Shown here piece after piece: positions 6,128-15,547 of a stretch of 20,956 nucleotides of DNA. A program made the translations under genes and the position numbers. The notes below the pieces were generated by a model, which worked only from the letters and a program-made list of their open reading frames with translations, did not search any database and was not told the DNA's origin. Position 1 is the first letter of the stretch. Each line of letters opens with the position of its first letter. This DNA is from an uncultured Sutterella sp. (GTDB taxonomy: Bacteria; Pseudomonadota; Gammaproteobacteria; Burkholderiales; Burkholderiaceae_F), in the NCBI GenBank assembly GCA_900538905.1, contig UPZS01000039.1:1-20956 (forward strand), in the 5' to 3' direction.

Positions 6128-9100
6128 TTAGAGCCGTCTCAGAGCCTCCCACTGTTTGGTGAGTCGCTTGACACTCACGGGCATCGGGGTGCGCAATTCC
6201 TGCGCAAAAAGCGATACGCGCAGCTCTTCAATCATCCAACGGAAATTTTCCAGCCGCTCGTCGACGGAACCCTTACGGGCCGCCATCTCGCGAGCAAGGG
6301 GCACGGCAAGCTTTTGGATTTCGGCAGTGTGCCCCGCGTCACGCGCCGGATCATTGCGCAGACGCTCCAGACGCACATTGATTGCCTTGACGTAACGCGG
6401 ATAGTGCTTGAGGCGTTCAAAGGGCATGTTCAGTAGGAAATGCGGCACAAAGAGTCCCTGCAACTGACTTTCGATGTCCTTGACCGCCTCCGGAAAGGCG
6501 CGCGCGGCCTGCAGTCTCTTGTTGAGTCCCGTGAGTTCGGCCGCCACGGTTTCCATCAGACGCAGGTACTCACCGCCGATGAGCGTCAGACGCGAGCGTG
6601 CCTCGTCTTTTTTTTGCTGAAACTGCTGTTCATTGATCGGCCAGTCGCCTTGCATCGCAGCGGTCTCTACGGCTGCGGCCGTCAAATCCGAACGCAATTC
6701 TTCAAAACTCTCAAAACGTTTGGCGATCGGCGCAATGACGGCACATTGCATCTGAACGCGCTGCAGCCCGTTCAGATTGCGCTCTAAATAACGCACTTGC
6801 TCGCGAAGCTGCAACTGAAAAAGCCGTCGCAAACCGGCACGATGCGCCTTTCGGGCATCCTGCAAATCGTCAAACACGTCCAGAGCACACGAATCTCCCT
6901 TGTCCACCAAGGCTGGATGCCCGATCAGCGTGAGCCCCCGGCGGCGAATTTCCATGAGTTCCGGTAGTTCCCCAAACGTCCAATTGGTGATGTTGTCCGT
7001 CAGGTCCGCCGAAACCGAAGCATCGGCCTGCGCCACGTTGCGGAAAGTCTCCTGCGCCTGAGCACCGAACTCGGCACGAAGTTCGGCCAAGTTTCTGCCC
7101 ATGCCGATCTGCCGCCCGTGTTCGTCGAGCACCTTAAAGTTCATAAAAAGGTGTGGCTGCAGCATTTCAAGCTTAAAGTCGGTGCGCTCGCAGGCCGTTC
7201 CGGTTTGCTCACGAATGTCGGCGATCAACGCGTCCACAAGCGTTTTTGAATGGATCTGCACGCCGCCCGTTCTTTCAAAAAAGCCGTCGGCGTACTTATC
7301 GATCGGTACGCAATGTCGGCGATAGCGTTGCGGCAGCGATTTGATCAGAGCCCTCACCTTTTCCTTAAGCATGCCCGGCACCAGCCACTCGCAACGCACG
7401 GCGTCAATCTGATTCAACGCGAAAATCGGCACGGCAAGCGTGACACCGTCTCGGGGTGAACCGGGCTCAAAATGGTAGGTCAACGCCATTTCAATGCCGG
7501 CGGCCCTATAGCTCTTGGGGTACCACTGAACGGTGACGCCGCTGGCATCGTGCCGCATCAAATCATCCCGCTTCATGAAGAGAACCTTCGGATTCTCTTT
7601 TTCCGCGACACGACGCCACTTTTCAAACGTGGCGCCGCCCACGACCGATGCGTCCAGAATCTTGTCGTAAAAGGCGTAGATCGTCTCGTCGTCAACGAGC
7701 ACGTCCGGGCGGCGCGTCTTGTTTTCAATCTCTTCGATTTCTCGCACCAGACGTTTGTTGTGTGCAAAGAAAGGCGCACGCGTTTCGTACAATCCTTCGA
7801 CCAGCGCCTGACGAATGAAAATGTCGCGTGCCACGACCGGATCGTGCGGCGCAAATTGCACACGGCGATCGGTATACACGGGCAAGCCGTAAAGCGTACC
7901 GCGCTCGAGCGCCACCACTTCGGCTCGCGTCTTTTCCCAATGCGGCTCGCTCCAGCTCTTTTTGATGAGGTGGCCGGCGGCCCTCTCAATCCATTCGGGT
8001 TCAATATCGGCCACACATCGCGCAAACAAGCGGCTCGTTTCCACCAACTCGGAAGCCATCAGCCATTTACCGGCCTTCTTTGCCAACGCAGAACCCGGCC
8101 AGACCCAAAAGCGAATGCCGCGCGCGCCCAGATAAGGAGCCGCCCGCAAGTCGGCTGACAAATCGCGCATGCCGAGATTACCCAGAAGCCCCGTCAAAAG
8201 AGAAGCATGCAAAGCTTCATAGTCGGCCGGCTCCTCGCTCGTTTTCCAACCGATTTCTTCCGTGAGTTCCTTCAGTTGACGCCACACATCGCGCCACTCT
8301 CGCATACGACGAGGAGAAATGAAGTTACGGTGCAGCTTTTCGGTGAGCTCTCGATTGCTTGTCTTATTGGCGCGCTCGGTCTCGAACCAATTCCAGATAT
8401 TGATATAACTCAGGAAGTCACTTGACTCATCGGCAAATCGTTTGTGCGCCTGATCGGCTTGCTGCTGCGCGGGAAGCGGCCGTTCACGCGGATCCTGCAC
8501 GGCCAGCCCCGAAACAACCACCAAAGCTTCCTTAAGCGCTCCGCGGCGTGAGGCTTCGAGCAACATGCGTGAAAGCTTCGGATCAACAGGCAAGCGCGAG
8601 AGCATACGACCGACGTCAGTAAGTTCTCCGTTTTTCTCCAACGCATGAAGTTCCGACAAAATGGCATAACCGTCGGCAATAGCTTTAGGCGGAGGCGGTT
8701 GTACAAAATCGAAGTCACGTACATCGCCCAACTTCAAAGCCTTCATGCGCAAAATAACGGCTGCCAGATTTGAACGCACGATTTCCGGATCGGTGTAGTC
8801 CGGGCGTCTGGCCCAATCGTTTTCGTCGTAGAGACGAATGCAGATGCCATCGGACACGCGTCCGCAACGACCGGCACGCTGATTGGCCGAAGCCTTGCTC
8901 ACAGGTTCAACCAGAAGCTGCTCGACCTTGTTGCGATAGCTGTAGCGCTTGATGCGCGCAAGCCCTGTATCAACCACATACCGAATGCCGGGAACCGTAA
9001 TAGACGTTTCGGCCACGTTGGTAGCCAACACAATGCGCCGGAGGCCGCCGCTTTTGAACACTCGTTCTTGCTCCTGCGCCGAAAGGCGAGCATACAGCGG

Positions 9101-10372
9101 GAGAATTTCCACCAGTCCGGGACGATTACGGGCACGAAGCACTTCGGCGGCTTCACGGATTTCGCGCTCTCCGGGCAGAAACACCAAAATGTCGCCGCGC
9201 CCGGCAATCTGCAGTTCGTCGCAAGCATCGGCCACAGCATCCATCAGCGTCTTGTCGTCTGTCTCATCGGTATCGTCCACCGGACGCCAGCGAATCTGTA
9301 CGGGGTATGTTCGTCCCGAAATCGTGAATACCGGTGCGGGCTTGCCATTGATTTCAAAGTGCTTGGCAAATCGCTCCGCATCAATTGTCGCCGATGTGAT
9401 GATGACTTTGAGGTCTTTGCGCTTGGCAAGTACCCGCTTGAGGTAGCCCAGAAGAAAATCAATGTTGATGGATCGCTCGTGCGCTTCGTCAATGATGATC
9501 GTGTCGTAGCGCTTCAACAGGGGATCGGTCTGCGTTTCGGCCAGCAAAATGCCGTCGGTCATCAATTTGATGGCCGCTCCCGGCATCGTCTTGTCGGTAA
9601 AGCGAACCTTATAGCCCACGATTTCACCGACTTCGCTTTCAAGTTCCGCCGCGATGCGTTTGGCAATGGAACTTGCAGCAATGCGACGCGGCTGTGTGTG
9701 TCCGATCAAGCCTTTGGTCCCGCGCCCAGCCAAAAGACAGATTTTGGGCAACTGAGTTGTCTTACCCGAACCGGTCTCGCCGCAAACAACGATGACCGGA
9801 TTTTCCTGAATGGCTTTAACCAGCTCTTCCCCGTGCTCGCTCACAGGCAGGCCGGGAGCAAGCATCACAGGTTTCGTAATCGGATTAGGCGGCACAAAAG
9901 GTGACCGACGCGTTTGGGCAACGGGCATCAACTCACGACGAGAGGATTCGTTCGCAGAATCCGGCTGCACCGTTTTGAGTACGCGCCGCTCCGCTTTCAT
10001 CCGCGTCGGCTGTGTTTTAGATTGATCCTTAACCTGCTGCGCTTTGCTGATCGCCCGTTTCGATTCATGTTTGCGCTCGATCAATTGTTTTTCCGGCATC
10101 TTCACAGCCTGCGGCTCACGATGCACGGCACGTGTGCGCGGCGCCGACTTGATTTCCGGCTTGGCAGTTGGCTTCTCGGACTCGGGGGCTTTGCGGTTCT
10201 GCTGACGCGTACTTTCCTCAAAAGCCTTCTTTACAGATGCGTCCGCGTAACGCAGGGCCGCAGCCGAAGGCTTTTTGCTGCCCGAAGAAGTGGGCACCCA
10301 AGCCTTGGTCTGAATCTGTCCTTTTTCAACAAGGCTTTTGAGTGCACCGAATGGATTGTCGCTTTGACTCAT
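6128..10372 (-). CDS. hrpA: DEAH-box ATP-dependent RNA helicase HrpA
   Basis: A 1414-residue superfamily 2 RNA helicase, longer than E. coli HrpA (1300). Residues 1 to about 165 are a lysine/arginine-, proline- and glutamine-rich, probably disordered tail. The helicase core follows: Walker A GETGSGKT (198-205), DEAH (295-298), SAT (327-329) and motif VI QRAGRCGR (498-505). Then come the helicase-associated region, an OB-like segment and the long C-terminal region typical of bacterial HrpA. It acts in the cytoplasm on RNA; in E. coli HrpA has been linked to mRNA processing and to rescue of stalled or collided ribosomes. The ATG (10372) has a poor ribosome site, but no better in-frame start is evident and the peptide MSQSDNPFGAL looks natural. 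It is divergent from argA. Confidence 0.95.
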   Translation of the reverse strand: MSQSDNPFGALKSLVEKGQIQTKAWVPTSSGSKKPSAAALRYADASVKKAFEESTRQQNRKAPESEKPTAKPEIKSAPRTRAVHREPQAVKMPEKQLIERKHESKRAISKAQQVKDQSKTQPTRMKAERRVLKTVQPDSANESSRRELMPVAQTRRSPFVPPNPITKPVMLAPGLPVSEHGEELVKAIQENPVIVVCGETGSGKTTQLPKICLLAGRGTKGLIGHTQPRRIAASSIAKRIAAELESEVGEIVGYKVRFTDKTMPGAAIKLMTDGILLAETQTDPLLKRYDTIIIDEAHERSINIDFLLGYLKRVLAKRKDLKVIITSATIDAERFAKHFEINGKPAPVFTISGRTYPVQIRWRPVDDTDETDDKTLMDAVADACDELQIAGRGDILVFLPGEREIREAAEVLRARNRPGLVEILPLYARLSAQEQERVFKSGGLRRIVLATNVAETSITVPGIRYVVDTGLARIKRYSYRNKVEQLLVEPVSKASANQRAGRCGRVSDGICIRLYDENDWARRPDYTDPEIVRSNLAAVILRMKALKLGDVRDFDFVQPPPPKAIADGYAILSELHALEKNGELTDVGRMLSRLPVDPKLSRMLLEASRRGALKEALVVVSGLAVQDPRERPLPAQQQADQAHKRFADESSDFLSYINIWNWFETERANKTSNRELTEKLHRNFISPRRMREWRDVWRQLKELTEEIGWKTSEEPADYEALHASLLTGLLGNLGMRDLSADLRAAPYLGARGIRFWVWPGSALAKKAGKWLMASELVETSRLFARCVADIEPEWIERAAGHLIKKSWSEPHWEKTRAEVVALERGTLYGLPVYTDRRVQFAPHDPVVARDIFIRQALVEGLYETRAPFFAHNKRLVREIEEIENKTRRPDVLVDDETIYAFYDKILDASVVGGATFEKWRRVAEKENPKVLFMKRDDLMRHDASGVTVQWYPKSYRAAGIEMALTYHFEPGSPRDGVTLAVPIFALNQIDAVRCEWLVPGMLKEKVRALIKSLPQRYRRHCVPIDKYADGFFERTGGVQIHSKTLVDALIADIREQTGTACERTDFKLEMLQPHLFMNFKVLDEHGRQIGMGRNLAELRAEFGAQAQETFRNVAQADASVSADLTDNITNWTFGELPELMEIRRRGLTLIGHPALVDKGDSCALDVFDDLQDARKAHRAGLRRLFQLQLREQVRYLERNLNGLQRVQMQCAVIAPIAKRFESFEELRSDLTAAAVETAAMQGDWPINEQQFQQKKDEARSRLTLIGGEYLRLMETVAAELTGLNKRLQAARAFPEAVKDIESQLQGLFVPHFLLNMPFERLKHYPRYVKAINVRLERLRNDPARDAGHTAEIQKLAVPLAREMAARKGSVDERLENFRWMIEELRVSLFAQELRTPMPVSVKRLTKQWEALRRL

Positions 10373-10421
10373 GTAATCTGATTTTGACTGACCGCTTGAG
10401 GTCTTGTTTTTGCAGTTGTTT

Positions 10422-10467
10422 TGGTGTGCAGGCGAAGTCTACCGAAACGCCGATTCGCCTTGCACCT
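10422..10467. repeat. Inverted repeat in the hrpA/argA divergent region
   Basis: GTGCAGGCGAA (10426-10436) is the reverse complement of TTCGCCTTGCAC (10454-10465) apart from one extra base, with a 17-base loop. GG and CC just outside extend the symmetry. Neither side has a T tract, so it is not an obvious terminator. It could be a leader structure or a protein-binding site shared by the divergent promoters. No clear arginine-repressor box was recognised. Confidence 0.5.
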
Positions 10468-10595
10468 CAACTTTAGATGCTCTTGTTTTTTTGTTAAACG
10501 TAAAACTTCGCTCAGCACTCTAAGTCTTTAGAATTTGGCAACCTAATTTCACCAATATGCTTTTTGGTTTTCATAAAAGGCGTTCGGAAACTGCC

Positions 10596-11948
10596 ATGTC
10601 CGAAAAATACGAAACGATAGTCCCAAGCGAACCGGATGCCGGAGAGCGACTGCAATGGGTTTCCTGGCTGCGAAGTGCAGCTCCTTATGTCCATCTGCAT
10701 CACGGACGAACTTTTGTCATCAGTTTTGCCGGGGAAGTCGTTGCCGACAGGACGCTCCTCAATCATCTCGTGATGGACGTGAGTCTCATCGCCAGCATGG
10801 GCATGCGCGTTGTGCTTGTCCATGGCTCCCGCCCGCAGATTGAAGAGCTCATGGGACTTCGCAAACTCGAAGGCCAGTTTTACAAGGGTGTGCGCATCAC
10901 CGGTCCTCAGGAACTTGAGTGTGTCAAGGAAGCGTGCGGCGAAACGCGCTTTGATATTGAAGCTGCCTTCTCTCAAGGTCTTCCCAACACTCCGATGCAG
11001 CACTCGCGCATCAAGGTGGTTTCGGGAAACTTCGTCACGGCTCGCCCCATGGGCATCATTGACGGCGTGGATTATCTGCATACCGGCGTTGTCCGCAAAG
11101 TGGATGCCGAAAGCATTCAGGATCTGTTATCGCGCGGAAATATTGTTCTTGTGAGTCCGACGGGGTTTTCGCCCACAGGGGAAGCCTTCAATCTCACCAC
11201 GGAGGACGTTGCTACGGCGATCGCCGTTGCAATACACGCCGACAAACTCATTTTGTCGGTCGGTGTCGACGGTGTGCGCGTTCGAGGTGAAAAACAACAG
11301 GACCTCACGGCCCAACAAGCGCAGGCCCTGATTCAAAGCAAACAGGTCGACGACGAAGACGTCTACAACCTCGGTTATGCACTGCGGGCCATCAAGGGCG
11401 GCGTTGACCGCGTTCACATCGTGCCTTACGCCATGGACGGCGGCATTCTCACGGAACTCTTCACTCACGACGGCGTCGGCACCATGATTTCCACGGAAAA
11501 CATGGAGTCGCTTCGCGAGGCCACAATTGACGACGTGGCAGCCATTGTCAAACTGCTCGAGCCGTTTGAAGCCGAAGGTATTTTGGTGAAGCGCCCGCGT
11601 GAAAAAATCGAACGCGAAATCAGTCACTTCACCGTTCTCGAACACGATGGCATCATCTACGGTTCCGCCGCACTGTATCCTTACCCCGAAGCCGAAATCG
11701 GGGAGATGGCAGCCGTAGCCGTTCATCCGGACTATCAAGGGGCAGGAGACGGCGATCGGCTACTGCGCCGCATCGAACAACGCGCCCGAGAAGCCGGCCT
11801 CAAGCGCATTTTCGTACTCACTACGCGAACGGCGCATTGGTTTATCAAGCGAGGCTTTGAAGAGGCCGCCGTCGAAAATCTTCCGATTGAAAAGCAACGG
11901 ATGTATAACTGGCATCGCCGCTCTAAGATTTTTATAAAAACGCTTTAA
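10596..11948 (+). CDS. argA: N-acetylglutamate synthase (amino-acid N-acetyltransferase)
   Basis: Acetylates glutamate with acetyl-CoA, the first step of arginine synthesis. With the start at ATG 10596 the product has 450 residues, close to E. coli ArgA (443). The N-terminal two-thirds is an amino-acid-kinase-like domain (TFVISFAGE, VVLVHGSRPQIEE, VVSGNFVTARP, FNLTTEDVATAIA), the regulatory arginine-binding part. The C-terminal GNAT domain contains GEMAAVAVHPDYQGAGDGDRL, with the acetyl-CoA loop, and LTTRTAHWFIKRGF. Both match E. coli ArgA closely along their length. An in-frame ATG at 10557 would add 13 residues but lacks a ribosome site; the later one is preferred though its own site is only moderate. 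yggX follows 20 bases downstream and probably shares the transcript. Confidence 0.93.
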   Translation: MSEKYETIVPSEPDAGERLQWVSWLRSAAPYVHLHHGRTFVISFAGEVVADRTLLNHLVMDVSLIASMGMRVVLVHGSRPQIEELMGLRKLEGQFYKGVRITGPQELECVKEACGETRFDIEAAFSQGLPNTPMQHSRIKVVSGNFVTARPMGIIDGVDYLHTGVVRKVDAESIQDLLSRGNIVLVSPTGFSPTGEAFNLTTEDVATAIAVAIHADKLILSVGVDGVRVRGEKQQDLTAQQAQALIQSKQVDDEDVYNLGYALRAIKGGVDRVHIVPYAMDGGILTELFTHDGVGTMISTENMESLREATIDDVAAIVKLLEPFEAEGILVKRPREKIEREISHFTVLEHDGIIYGSAALYPYPEAEIGEMAAVAVHPDYQGAGDGDRLLRRIEQRAREAGLKRIFVLTTRTAHWFIKRGFEEAAVENLPIEKQRMYNWHRRSKIFIKTL

Positions 11949-11968
11949 CAAAGAAGGAGCAAACGACT

Positions 11969-12238
11969 ATGGCACGTACCGTGCATTGCGCAAAACTCAA
12001 AAAGGACCTCCCCGGCCTTGCCTATCCTCCCGTTCCGGGCGAACTCGGCAAGCGCATCTGGGCGAACATCAGCAAGGAAGCGTGGGACGAATGGGTAAAG
12101 CTTCAGACGATGATGATTAATGAATACGGTCTGAACTGCGCCGATCCCAACGTAAGAAAGCACCTGATGAGTCAGTGCGAAAACTATCTCTTCGGTGACG
12201 GTGTGGATCCAATTCCCAACCACGTCCCGGTGGAATGA
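11969..12238 (+). CDS. yggX: Probable Fe(2+)-trafficking protein YggX
   Basis: An 89-residue protein of the same size as E. coli YggX (91), with the family hallmarks: Cys7 near the N-terminus (MARTVHC), PGELGKRI, ISKEAWDEW, the QTMMINEYGLN segment and a final NYLFGDG. YggX is a small cytoplasmic protein tied to iron handling and protection of iron-sulfur clusters against oxidants, controlled by SoxS in enterics. The ATG has a strong ribosome site (AAGGAG, 11954-11959). It lies 20 bases after argA, a likely two-gene transcript ending at the terminator 12252-12289. Confidence 0.95.
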   Translation: MARTVHCAKLKKDLPGLAYPPVPGELGKRIWANISKEAWDEWVKLQTMMINEYGLNCADPNVRKHLMSQCENYLFGDGVDPIPNHVPVE

Positions 12239-12251
12239 GCAAGACTCCGGC

Positions 12252-12289
12252 AAAAAGAGCGCCCACCTTCACGGCAGCGCTCTTTTTTT
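12252..12289. terminator. Bidirectional terminator between yggX and rpiA
   Basis: AAAAAGAGCGC (12252-12262) pairs with GCGCTCTTTTT (12277-12287), loop 14, with a run of seven T on the plus strand and five on the minus strand. It serves the convergent yggX and rpiA genes. Confidence 0.9.
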
Positions 12290-12310
12290 GTTCCGATTGG
12301 GTCGTTGCGC

Positions 12311-12973
12311 TTAGCGCGCCTTTTCGATCGTCTTGACGCCTTCGGAGGTACCAAGCAACAAGACATCTGCGCCGCGCGCGGCAAAAAGCCCCACGGTCAC
12401 GACACCGGGCAAAGCGTTGATGGTTTGTTCCATCGCCTTGGGATCATCAATCATGAAATCGCGGCAATCGAGAATACGGCAACCGTTATCGGTCGTAAAG
12501 TCACGTTCCACCGGATCGGCTCCGAGCTTACGAAGCGAACGCGCAACACTTGAGACCGCCATCGGAATCACTTCCACGGGCAACGGGAACTTACCGAGCG
12601 TCTTTACAAGTTTGGATTCGTCGGCAATGCAGACAAAAGTTTTCGCAACGGAAGCCACGATCTTTTCACGCGTGAGCGCTCCGCCGCCGCCCTTGATCAT
12701 TTCAAAGGCAGCGTTGATTTCGTCGGCACCGTCCACATAAACACCGATTTCTTCCACTTCCGAGAGATCAATGACCTTGAAGCCCAATTCAATGAGTTTC
12801 TTGGTAGAGCGCTCGGAGCTAGAAACGCAGGCGCTCGGACGAATGTCGCTTTGCGCAAGCGCATCAATGAAACAGTCGACCGTCGAGCCGGTGCCGACGC
12901 CGAGCACATCGCCGTCCTTGACATAGTTGAGAGCCGCCTTGCCGACGAGTCGCTTGAGTTCGTTCTGATCCAT
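12311..12973 (-). CDS. rpiA: Ribose-5-phosphate isomerase A
   Basis: Interconverts ribose 5-phosphate and ribulose 5-phosphate in the non-oxidative pentose phosphate pathway, supplying ribose for nucleotides. The 220-residue product matches E. coli RpiA (219) in length and in residue numbering. GVGTGST (25-31) is the phosphate loop, YVDGADEI contains Asp81 and Asp84, and [11 protein letters not shown] contains Lys94 and Glu103; these are the positions of the E. coli active-site residues. Start MDQNELK parallels E. coli MTQDELK, with a modest AGAGAG ribosome site upstream. It is a single gene, divergent from the sensor kinase and convergent with yggX. Confidence 0.97.
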   Translation of the reverse strand: MDQNELKRLVGKAALNYVKDGDVLGVGTGSTVDCFIDALAQSDIRPSACVSSSERSTKKLIELGFKVIDLSEVEEIGVYVDGADEINAAFEMIKGGGGALTREKIVASVAKTFVCIADESKLVKTLGKFPLPVEVIPMAVSSVARSLRKLGADPVERDFTTDNGCRILDCRDFMIDDPKAMEQTINALPGVVTVGLFAARGADVLLLGTSEGVKTIEKAR

Positions 12974-13107
12974 TTGAAATTCTCTCTAAGTGCTGAGTTT
13001 GGATGCCGCAATTTTACCGACCTCGCGCTCCGCTCTTTTACAATGAACGTTTGCGGCTGTCGAAAGCTCACGACACGCCTTTTTCAGTTGACCGCATCTC
13101 TTCGTCC

Positions 13108-15486
13108 ATGCTCAAGACCAGCAAAATCAAAGTCGACGACAAACTGCTCGAACTCATCAGCGCCGACAGCTTGCGCGTCAATCGCTTCGGCCTGTATGTG
13201 ACGGTCGCGGCCATCGTTTTCATTTTGATTTTGTGTACAACGAGTCTCTGGTTCATCGACGACGAAAGCCGAAAACTCGAAGTGTCCGCTCAAACCGCCC
13301 TCAACCAGTCGATTGCCCGGCAGTTTGAAGAGCGTTCGCTTGCCCTTGCACACAGTTTGGACGCACCGGCCCATCGGTTTTATCAGACGGAAGATTGCGA
13401 AGCCTTTTCCGTTGTTTTTGCACTTCACCCGGCTTTGCGGGAAGTGATTCTCGCGCAGCCCGACGGTTCCGTACGGGCCGCTTGCAGAGGTCATCTTTAT
13501 TCGGAAATGACCCCGCGTGCGGTAGGTACCAGCATTGCCGATCAGCACGCCACGCAGGATGCCGTCGCATTTTCGATCATGAGCGAGCATCCGGTGTTCT
13601 CCGAACCCTATATTCGACAGCACCGCATGACGGCCTACGCCGACCTGGTGATTCCGATTTCTACCGGCGAAAGCGTCATTGCTTCGCTGTCGCTAACGCG
13701 TCTGCTACGGGATCTTGCCGGCGAATCCAATTTGCAAGCAGGCTATCGACTCGATATTCTCGTCGACGGTAAAAGTTTCCCGCCAAGTCTCTACGCGCCG
13801 ATTCCCGAAGGCAGCGTCTCGGTTGAAACGCAGCTCTCTCCTCTGCCCTACAACATCTCTTTTGTCACCACCAATACGACACCCAAGACCTTTCTGGTGG
13901 ATTCGACGCCCGCTAAAACAATCATCGTTCTCGCGCTCGGTCTCTTATTTACACTCACGCTCCTGCTGCGCTACCAGCTTCGACAAATCCGCTCGGAAAC
14001 GGAATTGCGCGCCCGCGTAGCCATTCAAAAAACATTTAACGACTCGATTACGGACGGCTTGCTTGTGGTCGGACTGACCTCACGCGTGCTTTTTTCCAAC
14101 ACAGCCTTTGACAAACTTTTTGGCTACAAAGAAGAAAGTCCGGTGGGACTGTCGGTGCGCGAAGCTATCGGCGTATCAGTGGGCGACCCCGATCCTCAGC
14201 GCTTTCATGAAGGCAAAGTTGTTGAACTGGAATACAGGGCGCGCCGCCGGGACGGTTCCGAATTTGACTGCCATGTCTCCGTGATACCCCTGAAACCCAT
14301 CGAAGGTCGCAAAAAATCCACCGGTTGGCTTGTGGCATTGCGCGATGTGACCGAACAGCGCCGTGCGCGTTTGGCACTTGCCACCGAACACGAACGCACC
14401 GTATTGATGATCGAATCCATGAACGCAGCCGTGAGCGTCGTTCATCTGGAAGAAAACAACAACGAGCTTCTTTACGCCAATGCCCTCTATTGCAAGTATT
14501 GGGGACAAAGCGTCGAAGGACACATCCGCATCCGTGATCTCTTCAACCAGGCTTCTGCCGTCGGTCATACCGCTGAGATTCACGACAAGAAAAACGGTCG
14601 TTGGCTGTCGGTGACACGCAGCGTGCTGCCCTGGCCGGGCAAAGGCGCTTCGGAAATGCTCGCCGTCACGGATATCACCGACCGTAAGGAAGTTGAGAAT
14701 CTGATGCAGGTGCAAGCCAAAGCCGCCGAGAGCGCCTCGCACCTCATCACCATGGGTGAAATGGCGAGTTCTCTGGCTCACGAACTCAATCAGCCGCTGG
14801 CTGCGGTGCAAAACTATGCCTCGGCCACACTCACGATGATGCAAAAGGGACGCACGAGCGAAGACCGCGTCGCCGAAGCACTAACCAAAATCATCAATCA
14901 AACGCAGCGCGCCGCTTACATCATCCGCCGCATCCGCGGCTTTGCCAAGGCTAAAGGAGGTGAAGCCAACATTGCTTCCGTCACCGTTGACAAAATCGTT
15001 GCGGCCACCATGGAGCTCGCCTTGATCCAGGCCAAACGCTTCGGCATGAAGATCAAGGTCTCGATTCTGTGCCCCGGACACGAACTCGTGTGTGACGCCG
15101 TGATGATCGAGCAAGTCCTGCTGAACCTCCTAAAAAACGCCATGGAAGCCAGTCAGGAAACGGATTCCGAAACAGTGGAATTCAACGTGAACGCCAACGA
15201 GACGCAAACGATCTTTGAAGTTGCCGATCACGGCTGCGGCATGCCGGTCGAACCCGACAAGGTCTTTACTCCATTCTTCACAACCAAAGTCACGGGAATG
15301 GGCATCGGACTGAATATCTGCCGCTCTGTCGTTGAAAGTCATCGCGGGCGGATTGTCATCTCCGAAAACACAGGTGGCGGTACAATCATTAGGGTGCTTT
15401 TGCCGAATTCCACATTTGCCTCCACTGAAACTTCGGGAAAGACAGGTGAAAATTCAGGCGCCGCAGCCGATTCCAATTCGCTATAG
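13108..15486 (+). CDS. PAS-containing sensor histidine kinase (FixL/NtrB type)
   Basis: A 792-residue inner-membrane sensor. TM1 is about 28-50 and TM2 about 271-290, enclosing a periplasmic domain of some 220 residues, similar in layout to DctB-like double-PAS sensors. After TM2 come two PAS-like regions (about 305-415 and 425-530; the first ends with LVALRDVTEQRRA, the second with AVTDITDRKE). The kinase core has H-box SSLAHELNQPL with His558, N-box EQVLLNLLKNA (Asn673, Asn677), the G1 region VADHGCGMP (707-712) and the G2 loop GMGIG (730-734). The H-box is of the FixL/NtrB class. A polar tail ends the protein. Start ATG 13108 is chosen because upstream in-frame codons overlap the rpiA promoter region and look non-coding; GTG or TTG starts cannot be excluded. 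The response regulator gene begins 61 bases downstream. The signal is unknown. Confidence 0.92.
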   Translation: MLKTSKIKVDDKLLELISADSLRVNRFGLYVTVAAIVFILILCTTSLWFIDDESRKLEVSAQTALNQSIARQFEERSLALAHSLDAPAHRFYQTEDCEAFSVVFALHPALREVILAQPDGSVRAACRGHLYSEMTPRAVGTSIADQHATQDAVAFSIMSEHPVFSEPYIRQHRMTAYADLVIPISTGESVIASLSLTRLLRDLAGESNLQAGYRLDILVDGKSFPPSLYAPIPEGSVSVETQLSPLPYNISFVTTNTTPKTFLVDSTPAKTIIVLALGLLFTLTLLLRYQLRQIRSETELRARVAIQKTFNDSITDGLLVVGLTSRVLFSNTAFDKLFGYKEESPVGLSVREAIGVSVGDPDPQRFHEGKVVELEYRARRRDGSEFDCHVSVIPLKPIEGRKKSTGWLVALRDVTEQRRARLALATEHERTVLMIESMNAAVSVVHLEENNNELLYANALYCKYWGQSVEGHIRIRDLFNQASAVGHTAEIHDKKNGRWLSVTRSVLPWPGKGASEMLAVTDITDRKEVENLMQVQAKAAESASHLITMGEMASSLAHELNQPLAAVQNYASATLTMMQKGRTSEDRVAEALTKIINQTQRAAYIIRRIRGFAKAKGGEANIASVTVDKIVAATMELALIQAKRFGMKIKVSILCPGHELVCDAVMIEQVLLNLLKNAMEASQETDSETVEFNVNANETQTIFEVADHGCGMPVEPDKVFTPFFTTKVTGMGIGLNICRSVVESHRGRIVISENTGGGTIIRVLLPNSTFASTETSGKTGENSGAAADSNSL

Positions 15487-15547
15487 TTTTTGACTGCGGA
15501 GATTTCCGCGATCCTTCTGACCTCAGAAACAGAAAGCTAAGAACAAT

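Noticed and set aside
10557..10595. Longer argA start at ATG 10557
   Set aside because: There is no ribosome site upstream, and the 13 added residues are not part of the ArgA family N-terminus. It remains possible but less likely.
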